From NCBI RefSeq assembly GCF_902806685.2, contig NC_048557.2, positions 1,984,001 to 2,048,000 on the forward strand: 64,000 nt of DNA, read 5' to 3'. Positions within the stretch are counted from its first letter, which is position 1; each line of letters begins with the position of its first letter. Under the pieces are notes generated by a model, which saw only the letters and a list, made by a program, of their open reading frames with translations, ran no database searches and had not been told where the DNA came from. The stretch is from Maniola hyperantus. Its lineage: Eukaryota; Arthropoda; Insecta; Lepidoptera; Nymphalidae. The translations under genes were made by a program, and so were the position numbers. Below are positions 31,360 through 43,000 of the stretch, piece by piece.

Positions 31360-33079
31360 CTAGTGGACGCATTCCTTAAGAATCTAGTTTAGATCAAGTG
31401 CGATTGTGGAACAATCCAATCCGATCTGTTAATCTGCTCAGGCTATTATCAGAAATTAATTATCAACATTGACTCGAGGCTCAGGCACGGAGTTAACACC
31501 TTTTAATTGCTTCAAATAATGGCGGTAAAATAAAACCAAGGTAAAAAATTAAAAATGTTTATTTAGTGAGTATAAGCGTGTATGCGGCACAGCTGACTAG
31601 CGGTTTCCAAAATACATATCACATGATTACTGTCTCCACTGTCTCCATATAAAGCCAATCAATTTATAAATATTAATACACAACACAGCTTGTTACATAC
31701 AATACTTGTGTGTTTTCATTTTTAATTAACAAAAAATATCGCCATTTGATTTGGATCGAAGTAAATAAATAATTTTAATTTTTAAACAACCAAGGGGCCA
31801 TATTATTCGTAGTTCTCATTCGGTATTGTGCGAACGTAAGCCCTACTTACATTTACTAATTCTATTTACTTTTAAATACCTACAATAAAACATTTATTTA
31901 CAGATTATTTGTAAAGAATCATTGACTAGAAACCGTGTCTTGGGAATAAAAACATATTATAACAAATACCAATAATGAAATTTACAAGTAGAGGAACATC
32001 ATCAGATAACATTAACACTTGCGTCTATTGGAATGGACAGTTTCCATCTTTGGTAACACATTTGAACACTTGAATCACAATTTGGACTCAACTTTACACT
32101 TGGGACACGGGGCCATACCTTTCCCTAAAAGTCGCTCATGTGCCCCGCGGGGCTATTTGTAACTAACACGATAGTTATGAGAATCACATTAGCGATTATT
32201 TACGACATTCCGCAACAGTGCATTCTGGCCAATAGCGAAAAGATTAGAAACTGCAGCCAATCAGAGGTGATTGCGATCGTCACATTGTAGCTGTCAAACT
32301 TCGTAGCTAGCCCTACTGTAATTTCTTGACACTAAGCAACTTAGTCGCAATGTTTAATCTTAACAAGTTCAGTAACGTTTGATCAAACGTCGCTGTCAAA
32401 TTAAGACGTTTTTATGGAGATTACAGGTCGCAACTATAGCGCGACAATCGCTTAGTGTCAAATTACAGAATTTATTAGCTGGCAACCCCGGGGCACATAG
32501 CAGCACACTATCTAATATCACGTGCTTCAAACGGACAGTGAATGAAGCTAAAATAAAATTTACTAAAAACAACAACGGTAAAATATACTCATACAAAACA
32601 AATGACAACCTAAACTGACTAAACCAAACAAAAATTCGGATAAAACATTGCTAACATAATATTTTTAGCTAAGAAATTTAAAACATATAAATAGTTTTTT
32701 ATATGTTTTAGCCATGAACTTAGTATACTTGATAATAGAAAATTTGGTGATATTAGAACCAAGTAACCCAAGTAACACATTTCTCAGAATAAAGGTTTTG
32801 ACATGAAGGCGCAAAAAAGCACGATTCCTTCATCCAAGTGCTATGTTTTAGTATATTCACATTTCAACATTATTAAAGGTGCAGAAGCTGGCAAAACATT
32901 GGCAGTTCCTCTGATGCTGCAAATATTTTATGGGCTGTGGTAATCACTTAACATCAAGTGACGCGTTTGCTCGTTATTTTTAAAAAATGAATTAACAACA
33001 TAATATCTAAATGCGTTTACCTTATTTTCTCAAAAAGTTAAAAATGTGAATTGTTTCTCTTTGGTTCTACCATCACCGT
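31360..33079. other. No gene recognised
   Basis: AT-rich sequence. A reversed partial copy of the GTCGATT MITE (CCAATCAGAGGTGATTGCGA, CACATTGTAGCTG) lies at about 32210-32308. The short frames elsewhere have no family resemblance. Confidence 0.5.
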
Positions 33080-33211
33080 ACGCGGTACGCGGCAAAAAGT
33101 AATGTACTTCGTCCTTTTGTCGGTCTCAATGACAGAGACAATGCTCTAGAAATCTGCTATCTCCTACCTTCTAAAGGGCGATATGTACATTACTTTCTGC
33201 CGCGTACTGTA
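33080..33211. mobile_element. MITE related to 29627-29813
   Basis: TACGCGGCAAAAAGTAATGT and, inverted, TACATTACTTTCTGCCGCGT with ACTGTA. The interior shares TTTTGTCGGTCTCAATGACA and AATCTGCTATCTCC with the other copy but is about 55 bp shorter. Confidence 0.75.
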
Positions 33212-33967
33212 TAATCACATCAGTGCCACTACTACCACTGTAAAAATAAATAAGAATACTACTTGTATGTTAAATAGAACTTTTCTTTTGCGGATACCTG
33301 TTAATTTATTATATTGAGATCATTGACGCCTATCGTTCGCGTCAAATTGTTTCGACCGAAAGTTCTCCGAAATAGATGCGAAATTCCGCGCCACTTTTCG
33401 AACCATAGATGTATAATAATACATACTTATATCTATTATACATAGTGCCATACAAAATGACACTTATTTTTTGTGCCAATTCGAAGCGCACCACCGAGCG
33501 TACCGGGAATTAATTCACACCAAGTCAAATAGTTTTTGTGTTGACAGATGTTCCGAGTACGCTCACTGCTGCTATCAGCGCCAAAATGGCGATAATCAAT
33601 TTACTTCAAAAACATCGTCAATCGCATAATAATAGATCTACGATTCTAACATTTTATGTGAAATCAAATAAATAACGATTGAATTCAGTACGAACAGGTC
33701 GATATTCCGGTCGGAATATCGCATATGCTAGGGAGAGCCATAACACATAATACATAGTACTATTTACACATCCGTAGTTCTGGATACTATCTATAATAAC
33801 GTAACGATACTGAGCTTTGACTCGCTATCAAATCGAAATACACTCGCAATTGCAATTTTTAACGTCAAAAATGAACGTTTCAAAATGACGTCAAAAATGC
33901 ATGATATCATTGTAATAGAGAATCATAAGCCCTGAGCAAAGCATGTCGAGACAACACTGTATAGTCC

Positions 33968-34112
33968 GTACAAAATGACTTTCTTGCGCTATTTTAACAT
34001 GGGTCAACTGTAATTTCAAAAGTATGGTTCACCTTTAAAATAAGGACTAACTTTTGAAATGACAATTGTCACAATATAAAGATAAATGGCGCCTGCAAAG
34101 TCACTTTGTACG
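33968..34112. mobile_element. MITE with GTACAAAATGACTTT ends
   Basis: The left CGTACAAAATGACTTTCTTG pairs imperfectly with the right CAAAGTCACTTTGTACG. Inner blocks (ACTTTTGAAAT / TTTCAAAAGTA) are also inverted. Class unknown. Confidence 0.55.
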
Positions 34113-34816
34113 CATAATATATTTGGAGTCGAACGCACGCGTCGAAGCGAAAAAAGCAATCGCACGTATGACGTAACAGTAATATCAATATCATATTACC
34201 TCCGATGTCATATAAAAATACCGTAACCATTATGCACCGAACTTAAATATTTTCGAACATTTAGGACCATTTTGCAACTGCAACTTGCAACTAAAGATCA
34301 AAATGCAACTTGCCAAAGTAACCGCGCAATAGCAATTTATGAAATTATGCAAGCTGCAAAATCAGGCTGTCTTAAACAAAAATGACTTTTTGTGCAACTG
34401 GCACGAAAGTTTAGTTGCAGTTGCAAAACGAGCATTAGTTACATTAAAAAATAATAGGCAAGGTAGTCGATTTTCTTTTTATCTGGCAAAAGCTGGTTTT
34501 ATACTAACGTTTTGTAAGTGTACATTTTATAATTTACAACTTTGTAATATTATTATTATTTTATGGACCGATTCGGTATAGGATATTATTAAACTCTATC
34601 TTTTAATTTGATTATTACTAGGTATAACGATGCTTAGCTTTTTCACATGACAGTCGTTTTGGACGCAAACAGCGGTTGCGTCGTTAGTATATTATCTACA
34701 TTATATTTTATCTATAGTATTTATAGAATGTTTAAAAGTATATGTTGCAAGTTTCGGATCAAACCGACCGAACACCGCTTTGACGCAAAACTGCGAAATA
34801 TAATAGTATTTTTAAT

Positions 34817-35384
34817 ATGGTTTGGATCTCACAGCAATCTTAGGTCTGGTTTATTTATCTGTTATGGTTTCGACCCTCAGCAATGTTAGGTCCGGTGTAT
34901 CTCTAATGGATTGGGCCGCGCAGCAATGTCCGGTCCGACATCCGTTAAATCCGATAGGGGGGCTCTGACGTATAGTTGTGAGATCCAAGGCATTTTGATT
35001 GCATATCTTAGTTTGTGTATGGTTTGGACCTCGCAGCAATGTAAAGTCTGGCGTATTTATTGGAGACGTTTATTTTGAGCCCGGGGGTATTTTGTTATTA
35101 GTTTTTCTATGGTTTGGATCTAAAAACAATGTCAGGTCCGGTTACTGTTAGAGGGCTCTGACGTATGAGTATCCCCGTATTTTGATCGTATACTAAGTAG
35201 TAGTTTTTATATGATTTCGACCTCGTAACAATGTTAGGTCCGATGTACCTGTTGTGGTTTGGACCTCGCAGCAATGTTAGGATCCAGTATATCTGTTACG
35301 GTTTGGACCTATCAGCAATGTTAGGTCCGATACATCTATTATGGTTTGGACCTCTTAGCAATGTAAGGTCCGGTGTATCTGTTT
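34817..35384 (+). repeat. 43-bp minisatellite
   Basis: Units are built on GGTTTGGACCTCGCAGCAAT followed by GTTAGGTCCGGTGTATCTGTTAT. Four clean units at about 43-44 bp spacing fill 35211-35384. Degenerate units with insertions extend left to 34817 (copies start near 34817, 34863, 35019 and 35109). A frame crosses some units but is not conserved between them. Confidence 0.85.
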
Positions 35385-35390
35385 AGGGCT

Positions 35391-36293
35391 CCGGTGAGGG
35401 GCGGCGGCCTACCGCACGCCAGCGGTACCGAGACGGTGGTGTGCGGAGGGCGCTCGCGTGCGTGCACTCATTCGACGGTTTTCAGTTGGGAGTTCTTTCT
35501 TCACTGGTACTGGGACTGGTTCTATCGCCTGGAAAAATTAGTCTTAGTATTACAACTAGGCTTTTCCCGCGTTTTTCTTTAGGTTTTTATTTCTCGATAT
35601 CAATTTTGAAAGAATACGTATAATGTGTTTATAAACACTCTTGTGAAATAAAAGAACTTGTGTTGCTCTGTAAAGAGAAACAACAATTGAAGCTATTATT
35701 TCACTGTTATTAGGTATTGTTTAAACTTTAAATTCTAATTTTATATTATAATTCAAAATTCACTCGCACAGCTAACGTTTTAATAAAATAACAACCTGAC
35801 AGTTGACACTTGACAGCTCTGTCGTGTCAATGCGCGGCAGATTCAAATTATGTAATCATAGACATAGATAAGTGATGACATTGACATAGACAAATAAATG
35901 AAGAGAAATAAATGGGCTTCCTAAGGTCATTTATATACGGTTTAGAATTTCGAAATGTCGACCAATTTTTCTAATTTTGACTACAGTTTCCATATTTTTA
36001 TGATCACAAGGTACCCTAGATATCGATTTTGAAAGAATGCGGCCCAATAGCTGATAATTTTTTCCCCTTTACTTGTGCTATAAGACATTGCTACCTACCT
36101 GCCAAATTTCATGATTCTAAAATCTAGGCCAACGGGAAGTAAGTACCTACCCTAATAGGTTTTGATTCCCTTGACTTGATATGACATCACCCTAAAAATT
36201 TCAAATTAACAGCCACTTTTTAAAATCATTGGTTTTATATTATGTACCCACATAGATTTCTTTAAAAATAAATGGAATACCTGAAAGTCAATC
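35391..36293. other. No gene recognised
   Basis: The interval begins with an 80-bp GC-rich island (35391-35470), then AT-rich DNA. A fragment of the GGTTCCGTAC repeat family lies at about 36066-36170 (CTTGTGCTATAAGACATTGC, CCAACGGGAAGTAAGTACC). Confidence 0.5.
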
Positions 36294-36380
36294 CATACTA
36301 ACATTATGAATGCGAAAATGTGTCTGTCTGCTACGGCGTTTTCACGTCCTATGCGTTTAATCGGTTTTGACGTTTTTAAG
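36294..36380 (+). mobile_element. Helitron-like head fragment
   Basis: CATACTAACATTATGAATGC, GAAAATGTGTCTGTCTGC, then ATCGGTTTTGACG. The family A 5' end, truncated. Confidence 0.6.
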
Positions 36381-36696
36381 GGATTTCAGTTTCAAGCGGT
36401 AGCGGTGATGTATAAGCTGCTTTCCGAGCACAAAAGGAACTTTACATTATATTTCGCTCACAGAGAATTCAACCTCAAGAGTACGCATATACAAGGTTTT
36501 GCATGAAAACAAAATCATAAAATGTTGGCGGGGGACAGGGGGAAAATGCTTTGTTGTGATTGGTGGACTCAAAAGTCACGTAATCAAGACAATGTGCGGA
36601 ATGAGGGTACCGAACGGGCGTGGGCCGACTTTTATGCTAAGCAACTGCCTAAGCTTTGTGATCAGGGGTGTCCGGCTATTAGGCGTCTATAGGTAT

Positions 36697-36996
36697 ATAT
36701 TGGCCCCGATTCTCTAGTCTCTCTCTTAACTAAATTTAGAGTATCTGCGTCCTTTTCTTTTTACTAATGCTAAAAAAGGAACGGAACATGACTTTCACAT
36801 TTAAAGACTCTAAATTTTAGTGCACAATACAAATTTAAACAGTAGGTTCGCGAGTGCGTGCTAAAATCACGGGTTTTACCATCTAAAAATTAAATTTAGA
36901 AATGTCAAACTGCTTCTGTCCTTTTCATATTACAATAGTAAGAAGAACTATGCGAATACGCTAAAATTAGGTTGTGCTTAGAATCGGTGCCAATAT
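36697..36996. mobile_element. 300-bp MITE with ATATTGGC ends
   Basis: ATATTGGCCCCGATTCT at the left and, inverted, AGAATCGGTGCCAATAT at the right (two mismatches in 17). Subterminal AAATTTAGA and CCTTTTC motifs occur in both directions. It ends 14 bp beyond the kinesin stop codon and may supply 3' UTR. Confidence 0.7.
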
Positions 36997-37010
36997 GTAT
37001 GTATATTTTG

Positions 37011-40000
37011 CTAGGCGGTTACCTTAGGCTTGGCGGGCGGCGGCGGGGGCGGCACGTAGCGGCGCGCGGTGGGCGGCAGCGGAATGGGACGTAGATCCAA
37101 GAGGTGATGGCATCGTCGCCGCGGCTCCGCGCTGTTTAGCGCCAGGGCACAGGTGGGGCGCCGCGTGCCGCTGTGTGCCAGCGGCCGCGTGCTCAGAGGT
37201 TCAGCTCCGCTGTAACGAGAATACACTGTGTTATTTACAAACTTATGGTATGAAGAAAATAAATACACAAACTATTCTATTTTTCTAAGGCCAGACCATC
37301 GTGTATTGGTACGCTTCGAAATGCCTATTAGTAGACTAAGGGTCAGGCCCCATTAGTGCGTTGCGTCGCGTCGTCGTAACGGAACAGCGCATTGTATGCC
37401 ACACCTGCGTTGCGACGACGCACGATGTCGCAGCGCAAGAGCGTCGCAGCAACACTGTCTGCGTCTCAGTTCAGCCTTCGCAATGGATAGATACAAACGT
37501 GTTCTTTTGTTGCTTTTATCACGCCACCGCCGAAATAAACGTAGAAACCATAGAAGATGATGTTAAAAAATGTCGTTACGCTCGTCTAGCTTCCTCCTCT
37601 GGTAATGGATCACTGTCCGTCGTCGCAGCGGCGCTTCGACAACGCAGCGCATCACCCTCCCTCCCGCTTCGTCTCTTGTCCGTCGATCCGTTGAAACATC
37701 GCGCGCGACGACGCAACGGTCTAGTGGGGCATGTTATAAAAAATATATGAAAAATGACGCTGCGACGACGCAACGCAGCGCAACGTACTAATGGGGCTTT
37801 AGCCTAAGTGCATCTTTAAATTTACCGCAAAATGCCGCAACGCTGCGTTGTAAATCCATATATTTCGATCGATGAACTGATACGCGACCGCAGTACTGCT
37901 GTCGCGTTGCCTCCGCGAGGCACAAAGGCGCCCTAAAGGTGGAGTTTCAAGTCCAGCGTCTGTGACGCCACGACAGACAATACTACTAAGCAAATATAGG
38001 GAACGCCATTCGAGCGTAGTATCTTTGAAAATAACCATTCAAGAACTACGAGTATAAATGCGAACACAGGAAACTCTATGATCTATTGACCACTCACTGT
38101 AACTAAACCCCTCCATGGTTTTTTTTGAAAGATTATTAGCCATGTTAAATGACTAATATTCCCCTTTCCTCTCCAACTTCCAAACAATGCCAGCAATGGT
38201 GCCAACATGATGTTGGCATCATTGCTTTGTTTGCTTTATTCCTTAGAACTTAGGGCTTATTATTGTGTGATTTGCAATGGTGCCAACATAACGTCAGGTG
38301 TCACATTATAGTGAACGGGCAATAGGCGAAAGAGCAAGGTAAGAGCGTTCCACCATCAAAAATTCAAAATTAAAATAGTTTATTCAAAATCTTCTCTATA
38401 TATAAAAATGAATCGCTGAATGTGTTGCTGATCGCAAATCTCGAGAACAGCTGAACCAATTTCGCTAATTCTTTTTCATAATATTCCTTGAAGTACGGGG
38501 ATGGTTCTTACGGAGAGAAAAATTTAAAAAATTTGAATCGACTGTTAGGCGGTACGAAGTTCGTCGGGGCAGCTAGTAGGTAATAAATTACTCTTTTTGA
38601 TTGTCAGTTGTTAGATTTGTAAGATATAGTGGTGATAATTATAACGCTTAAAACTAAATCTACGAGGGTTCCAAACGCGCCCAGGTCTGAGAAGAGCCCA
38701 CAACAAACTCAGCCGGGTATTCTTTTTATTATCGACATGTTCTCACCTATGTTCCGGCAACTCCCAAGCATCAGTATCATCATTATATCGTAGCCGCAGC
38801 ACAGTGGAGCGCCCCGCCTCAGGCACGAAGCTGTCCGCCACCAGCAACCGTCTCCGTAGTTCAGCTATTAATGCGGCCTGAAGCGCCTCGTTTTCACGCC
38901 GCTCAGCGTCGTGAGCTTCCCGCTGCTCTACCATCTCTTCTCTAAGGCAAGCGTACTTCGATAGGCACTTCTTTAATCTGCAGAGATTAAAATAATACAA
39001 TCAATTAATGGTATAAGAAATTTTAACAACAAAAATTTTAATACAAAACGAACACAAAACACATCAACTCAAAATTAAATACACACCAACTCAAAAATTA
39101 CTAAATAATTAAATTAAATATATACCAAGTCAGAAATTACCAACACATCTATATATATAAAAGGAAAAGCTGACTGACTGACTAATCTATCAACGCACAG
39201 CTCCAACTACCAGACGGATCAGGCTGAAATTTGGCATGCAGACAGTTATTATAACATTTCGCTAAGAAAAGATTTTGAAAATTCAACCTCTAAGGAAATT
39301 TGTGTAGTCCACGCGGACGAAGTCGCGGGAATAAGCTAGCTAACTCATAAATTAAACACACACCAACTCCAAAGTTACCTACACCTAAACTCAAAAATTA
39401 TCAACACATCAACTCAAAAACTATCTAAACATCAACTCAAAAATTCCATATGACAAGCTCACCTTTGTGTTTTATGATCCACCTCCTGCTGTAGCGTAGC
39501 GAACGTATTGGTGACGATGGTGGCCGTCTCCTCCTCCAAGTCTATCTTCTGCTGCATCTCCACTTCTCTCTTCTTCCTCTCCGCGATCTCCGTGTTTCTC
39601 TGCTCCAGGATTAGCTGGCTCTCGTTCAGGTTGTTGATCAGGTCCTTGCCCCCGCCGCCTTGCACCAATCTCTCTTCTAGAGACTTGATTTGATGTTCTA
39701 GTTCTTCAGTCTTGGTTTTCTCTTGCTCTATCGTGGATTCCGCTAAGATGTGTTCGCTTTCGATGCTTGCCGTTTCTTCTTCGGCTGAAAAAATAATTTT
39801 ACAAAATTGAAATTGTTATTTTGTTATCTAATTATTATTTAACTAACAGTTACATGTTGTCTTTAGATTCAAACTGCGTATTAAATGATGTGGATAGAAC
39901 TTGATCCTAGTATCAGGTATTTGGTTACAGTTACAGTGCTTAGAGTATAGAGTAGCTACGTACTATAGAAAAATAAGTCACGATTACTGATTAAAGAACG

Positions 40001-43000
40001 TATAATATGCAGAAACATAATGTAAATGGTAATTGGTATGGAACCCTGGAGTTCGAATCGCACTTGACCGGTTTTCTTGGTCTATCGACTATCGTAAATG
40101 TTGTACGTACGTTCGTTGGGCTGCAGCGTGCGCGGCTTGGGGCGGGGCGCGCGCTTGCGTCGCTCCTGCGCGCGCCGCATTTCTATAAGCGTCCGCAAAC
40201 GCTCGATCTCCGCCTGGTACTCCCGTAGCTTGGCGTCCTTCGGGTCCTCATTGCGCACTGGCTTGTTCTTTATCGCTGAAAACGTGATACAATATTTGTT
40301 TACATTCATTCCGAGTCTGAGGTACAGTTGCAATTGGAAGACGAGGAGGAAGGAAACGAGGAGGATGAGGAGGACGTGACGAGCTCAGAGGAGGGAAGCG
40401 AGAGCTAGAAATCCAGATACGCAATGACAGGAGAGGATGTGGGAAACAGGGGACACCACGAACGGCGACGGGAATCTCCCGTATCTGTGACGTCTGCCCC
40501 AGAATGGGGAGAGTGACCTGACAAGGAAGCAAAGAGAAAAACTTGTAGGGAGTCAAGAAGGCGCCCCGGGAAAGAGCCACCGAGCAAGTACCGAACGGAC
40601 GCCCTCCTGCGTTTCAGCCCATGTAACCGCGAGGTTCGTTGTGATGAGTGGTAAGTTCTTGCAATTCACGAGGGCGAGTGGCTCATGCTTGTGTTTAAAT
40701 CGTATCGGTATAAAAAACGTACACTGAACGTGTGCGTTTGCGAGCGCTTGCTCGCGACTGATTGGTCCGACATGCACGCACACTTACGCAATGTCCGTGT
40801 ATCCGTCGTAACCACATTAGTAAAGTCCACTCGCCTTCGTGAATTGCAATAATTGTATCTGGTATTACACATGATATTTCCAAAAGTCACATACAGTACA
40901 AACATTTGTAACTAAGAAAAATTGCTAGCATGACTACCTACCTAGTTTAGTCGAGTCTTGAAAATTAATTGAGAACCAAGTCATTCAGATCTAAAGCACA
41001 GTAAAGGATGGAATGCTTGTCTCTCCTTATATGGTGCCTAAAGTTACATTTTAGCGTGAGTGATATCCAATCACTACCCATATTATAAATGCGAAAGTGT
41101 GTTTGTTTATTGGTTTGTCCTTCAATCACGTCGCAACAGAGCAACGGATCGACGTGAGTTTTCTGCATGGGTATTGTTTAAGGCCTGGAGAATGACAGAG
41201 GTCTTATTAGTAAGAGGTCATGGGTTCGATTCTCGGCAGGGGTTTGGAATTTTATAATTTCTAAATTTCTGGTCAGTTCTTACAATCCTACCGGCAAAGT
41301 CATCTGGCCAAGCGATTTAGCGTTCTGGGACGATGCCGTGTAAAACTGCCATACCCCTTCCAGGTTAGCCCGCTTCCATCTTAGACTGCATAATCACTTA
41401 CCACCAGGTGAGATTGCAGTCCATGGCTACTTGTATCTGAATTTAAAAAAATCCTCAGCTCCTAGAGCTCACCTTTGGCTCGGTGCGCGTACCGCAGCGT
41501 GGTGATGGTTTCGTCGTAGTTGTAGGAGGCGGGGCCGATGTTGGCAATCATGATGGTCTTGCTGTTGCCGCCCAGGGAGTCCTGCAGGATGCGCGTCAGC
41601 TTCGAGTCTCTGTGAATTAAACTCATTTGCATTCCTCACAGGAAAACTGATAAAAAGCGCCTAAATGTTGTACAGAAGCATGCGTTACTTTGCGAGAATC
41701 CATGATATTCCGATGTCGGGGCGAAACGTGCGTCGAGTGTGTTTTGGGATTTGTGTGGTCCTGCGTGGTGGTGGTGCGTATTGCTTGCCTGGTGGCTGCT
41801 TTTTCCTGCATGTTTAGCGGGCGGTGCATGTCGCAATCCTGCATGTTGCCACATACAGATTCGACATGTTTCAGCGGATTATAGCAAATTAAGCTTTTGG
41901 TTCATTGTATAAAAAGCGCCTATATGAAGTCTTCATAGCAAATATGCGTCCTCTACCAATTAGAGTTATAAATTACTAGACTGAAATTATGAAATATCAC
42001 TAGCTTTAATGGTGAAGGAAAACATCGTGAGGGAATCTGCATACCTGAGAGATTTCCCATAATGTTCTCAAAGGTGTGTGAAGTCTACCAATCCGCACTT
42101 GGCCAGCGTGGTTGACTATGGCCAACCCTTTCTTATTCGAAGAGGAGACCTGTGCTCAGTAGTGAGCCGGCGATGCTTGATGATGTTGATGATGATGATG
42201 ATGATGATGATTGGGTTTTGTATAGCGGTAGTTTATGAGACTAGAATTCATTATAATTTTAAAGAGAATAATTGAAAAAAATAATGATTTTTATTTATTT
42301 TTATCATCAACGTCACGCTGTACGAAAGGTGATTAATGACGTCCCAAGTCGTACCCATAAACGACAAATATTTTTCGATTTTTAACTTAAAAATAGAATA
42401 ATTTATACAGGATTTTTTTCTTTATTTTAAAAAGTTTAAAAAAAGGCCGTTTACGCTTTATGACGTCATTAAGCCTTTCGCATAGCGTGACGTTAATAAT
42501 TAATTATAATAAAAATAACGAAAATTCAATTTTTTTTAAAATATTATCTCTAATAATGAATTCTAACCCCATAAACTATCGCTATACAAAAAATCACATC
42601 ATTTTATTACTACAGTCTAAGACCCTATTAGGTTGATGAATAAATGTGGTGGTCACCTGTAGGGCACATGCGGGCTGTTCTCGGCGAGGGCGGAGATGAC
42701 GTTCCCGAGGGAGGACAGCGCCTGGTTGATGCGCGCCGCCTCCCGCAGTCTCTCTCCTCCCGCGCCCGTCTTGCGTTGCCGCTCACTGCCCGCCAGGTCC
42801 ACCAGGTTCAGCTTGCCCACACTGAAAAACACAAGCATCATCATCATCATCATCGTCATCAACCAATAGACGTCCACTGCTGGACATAGGTCTCTTGTAG
42901 GGACTTCCACACACCACGGTCTTACGCCGCCTGGTTCCAGCGGCTCCCTGCGACTCGTCTGATGTCGTCCGTCCACCTAGTGGGGGGTCTTCCAACCCTT

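Noticed and set aside
35373..35582. Plus-strand 69-codon frame over the GC island
   Set aside because: It starts in the minisatellite and continues into AT-rich DNA with a run of aromatic residues. No homology is recognised. On the minus strand it was also considered as a missing kinesin tail exon, but no fitting splice sites or KIF3B-like residues were found.
37361..37750. 129-codon plus-strand frame
   Set aside because: It lies wholly inside the Harbinger-like MITE and begins in its inverted end. The frame resembling a transposase is a different, broken one.
40248..40580. Minus-strand proline-rich frame running into the kinesin exon at 40275
   Set aside because: The frame differs from the kinesin phase, and the exon boundary at 40275 has a good TTTTCAG acceptor. 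The segment is intron.
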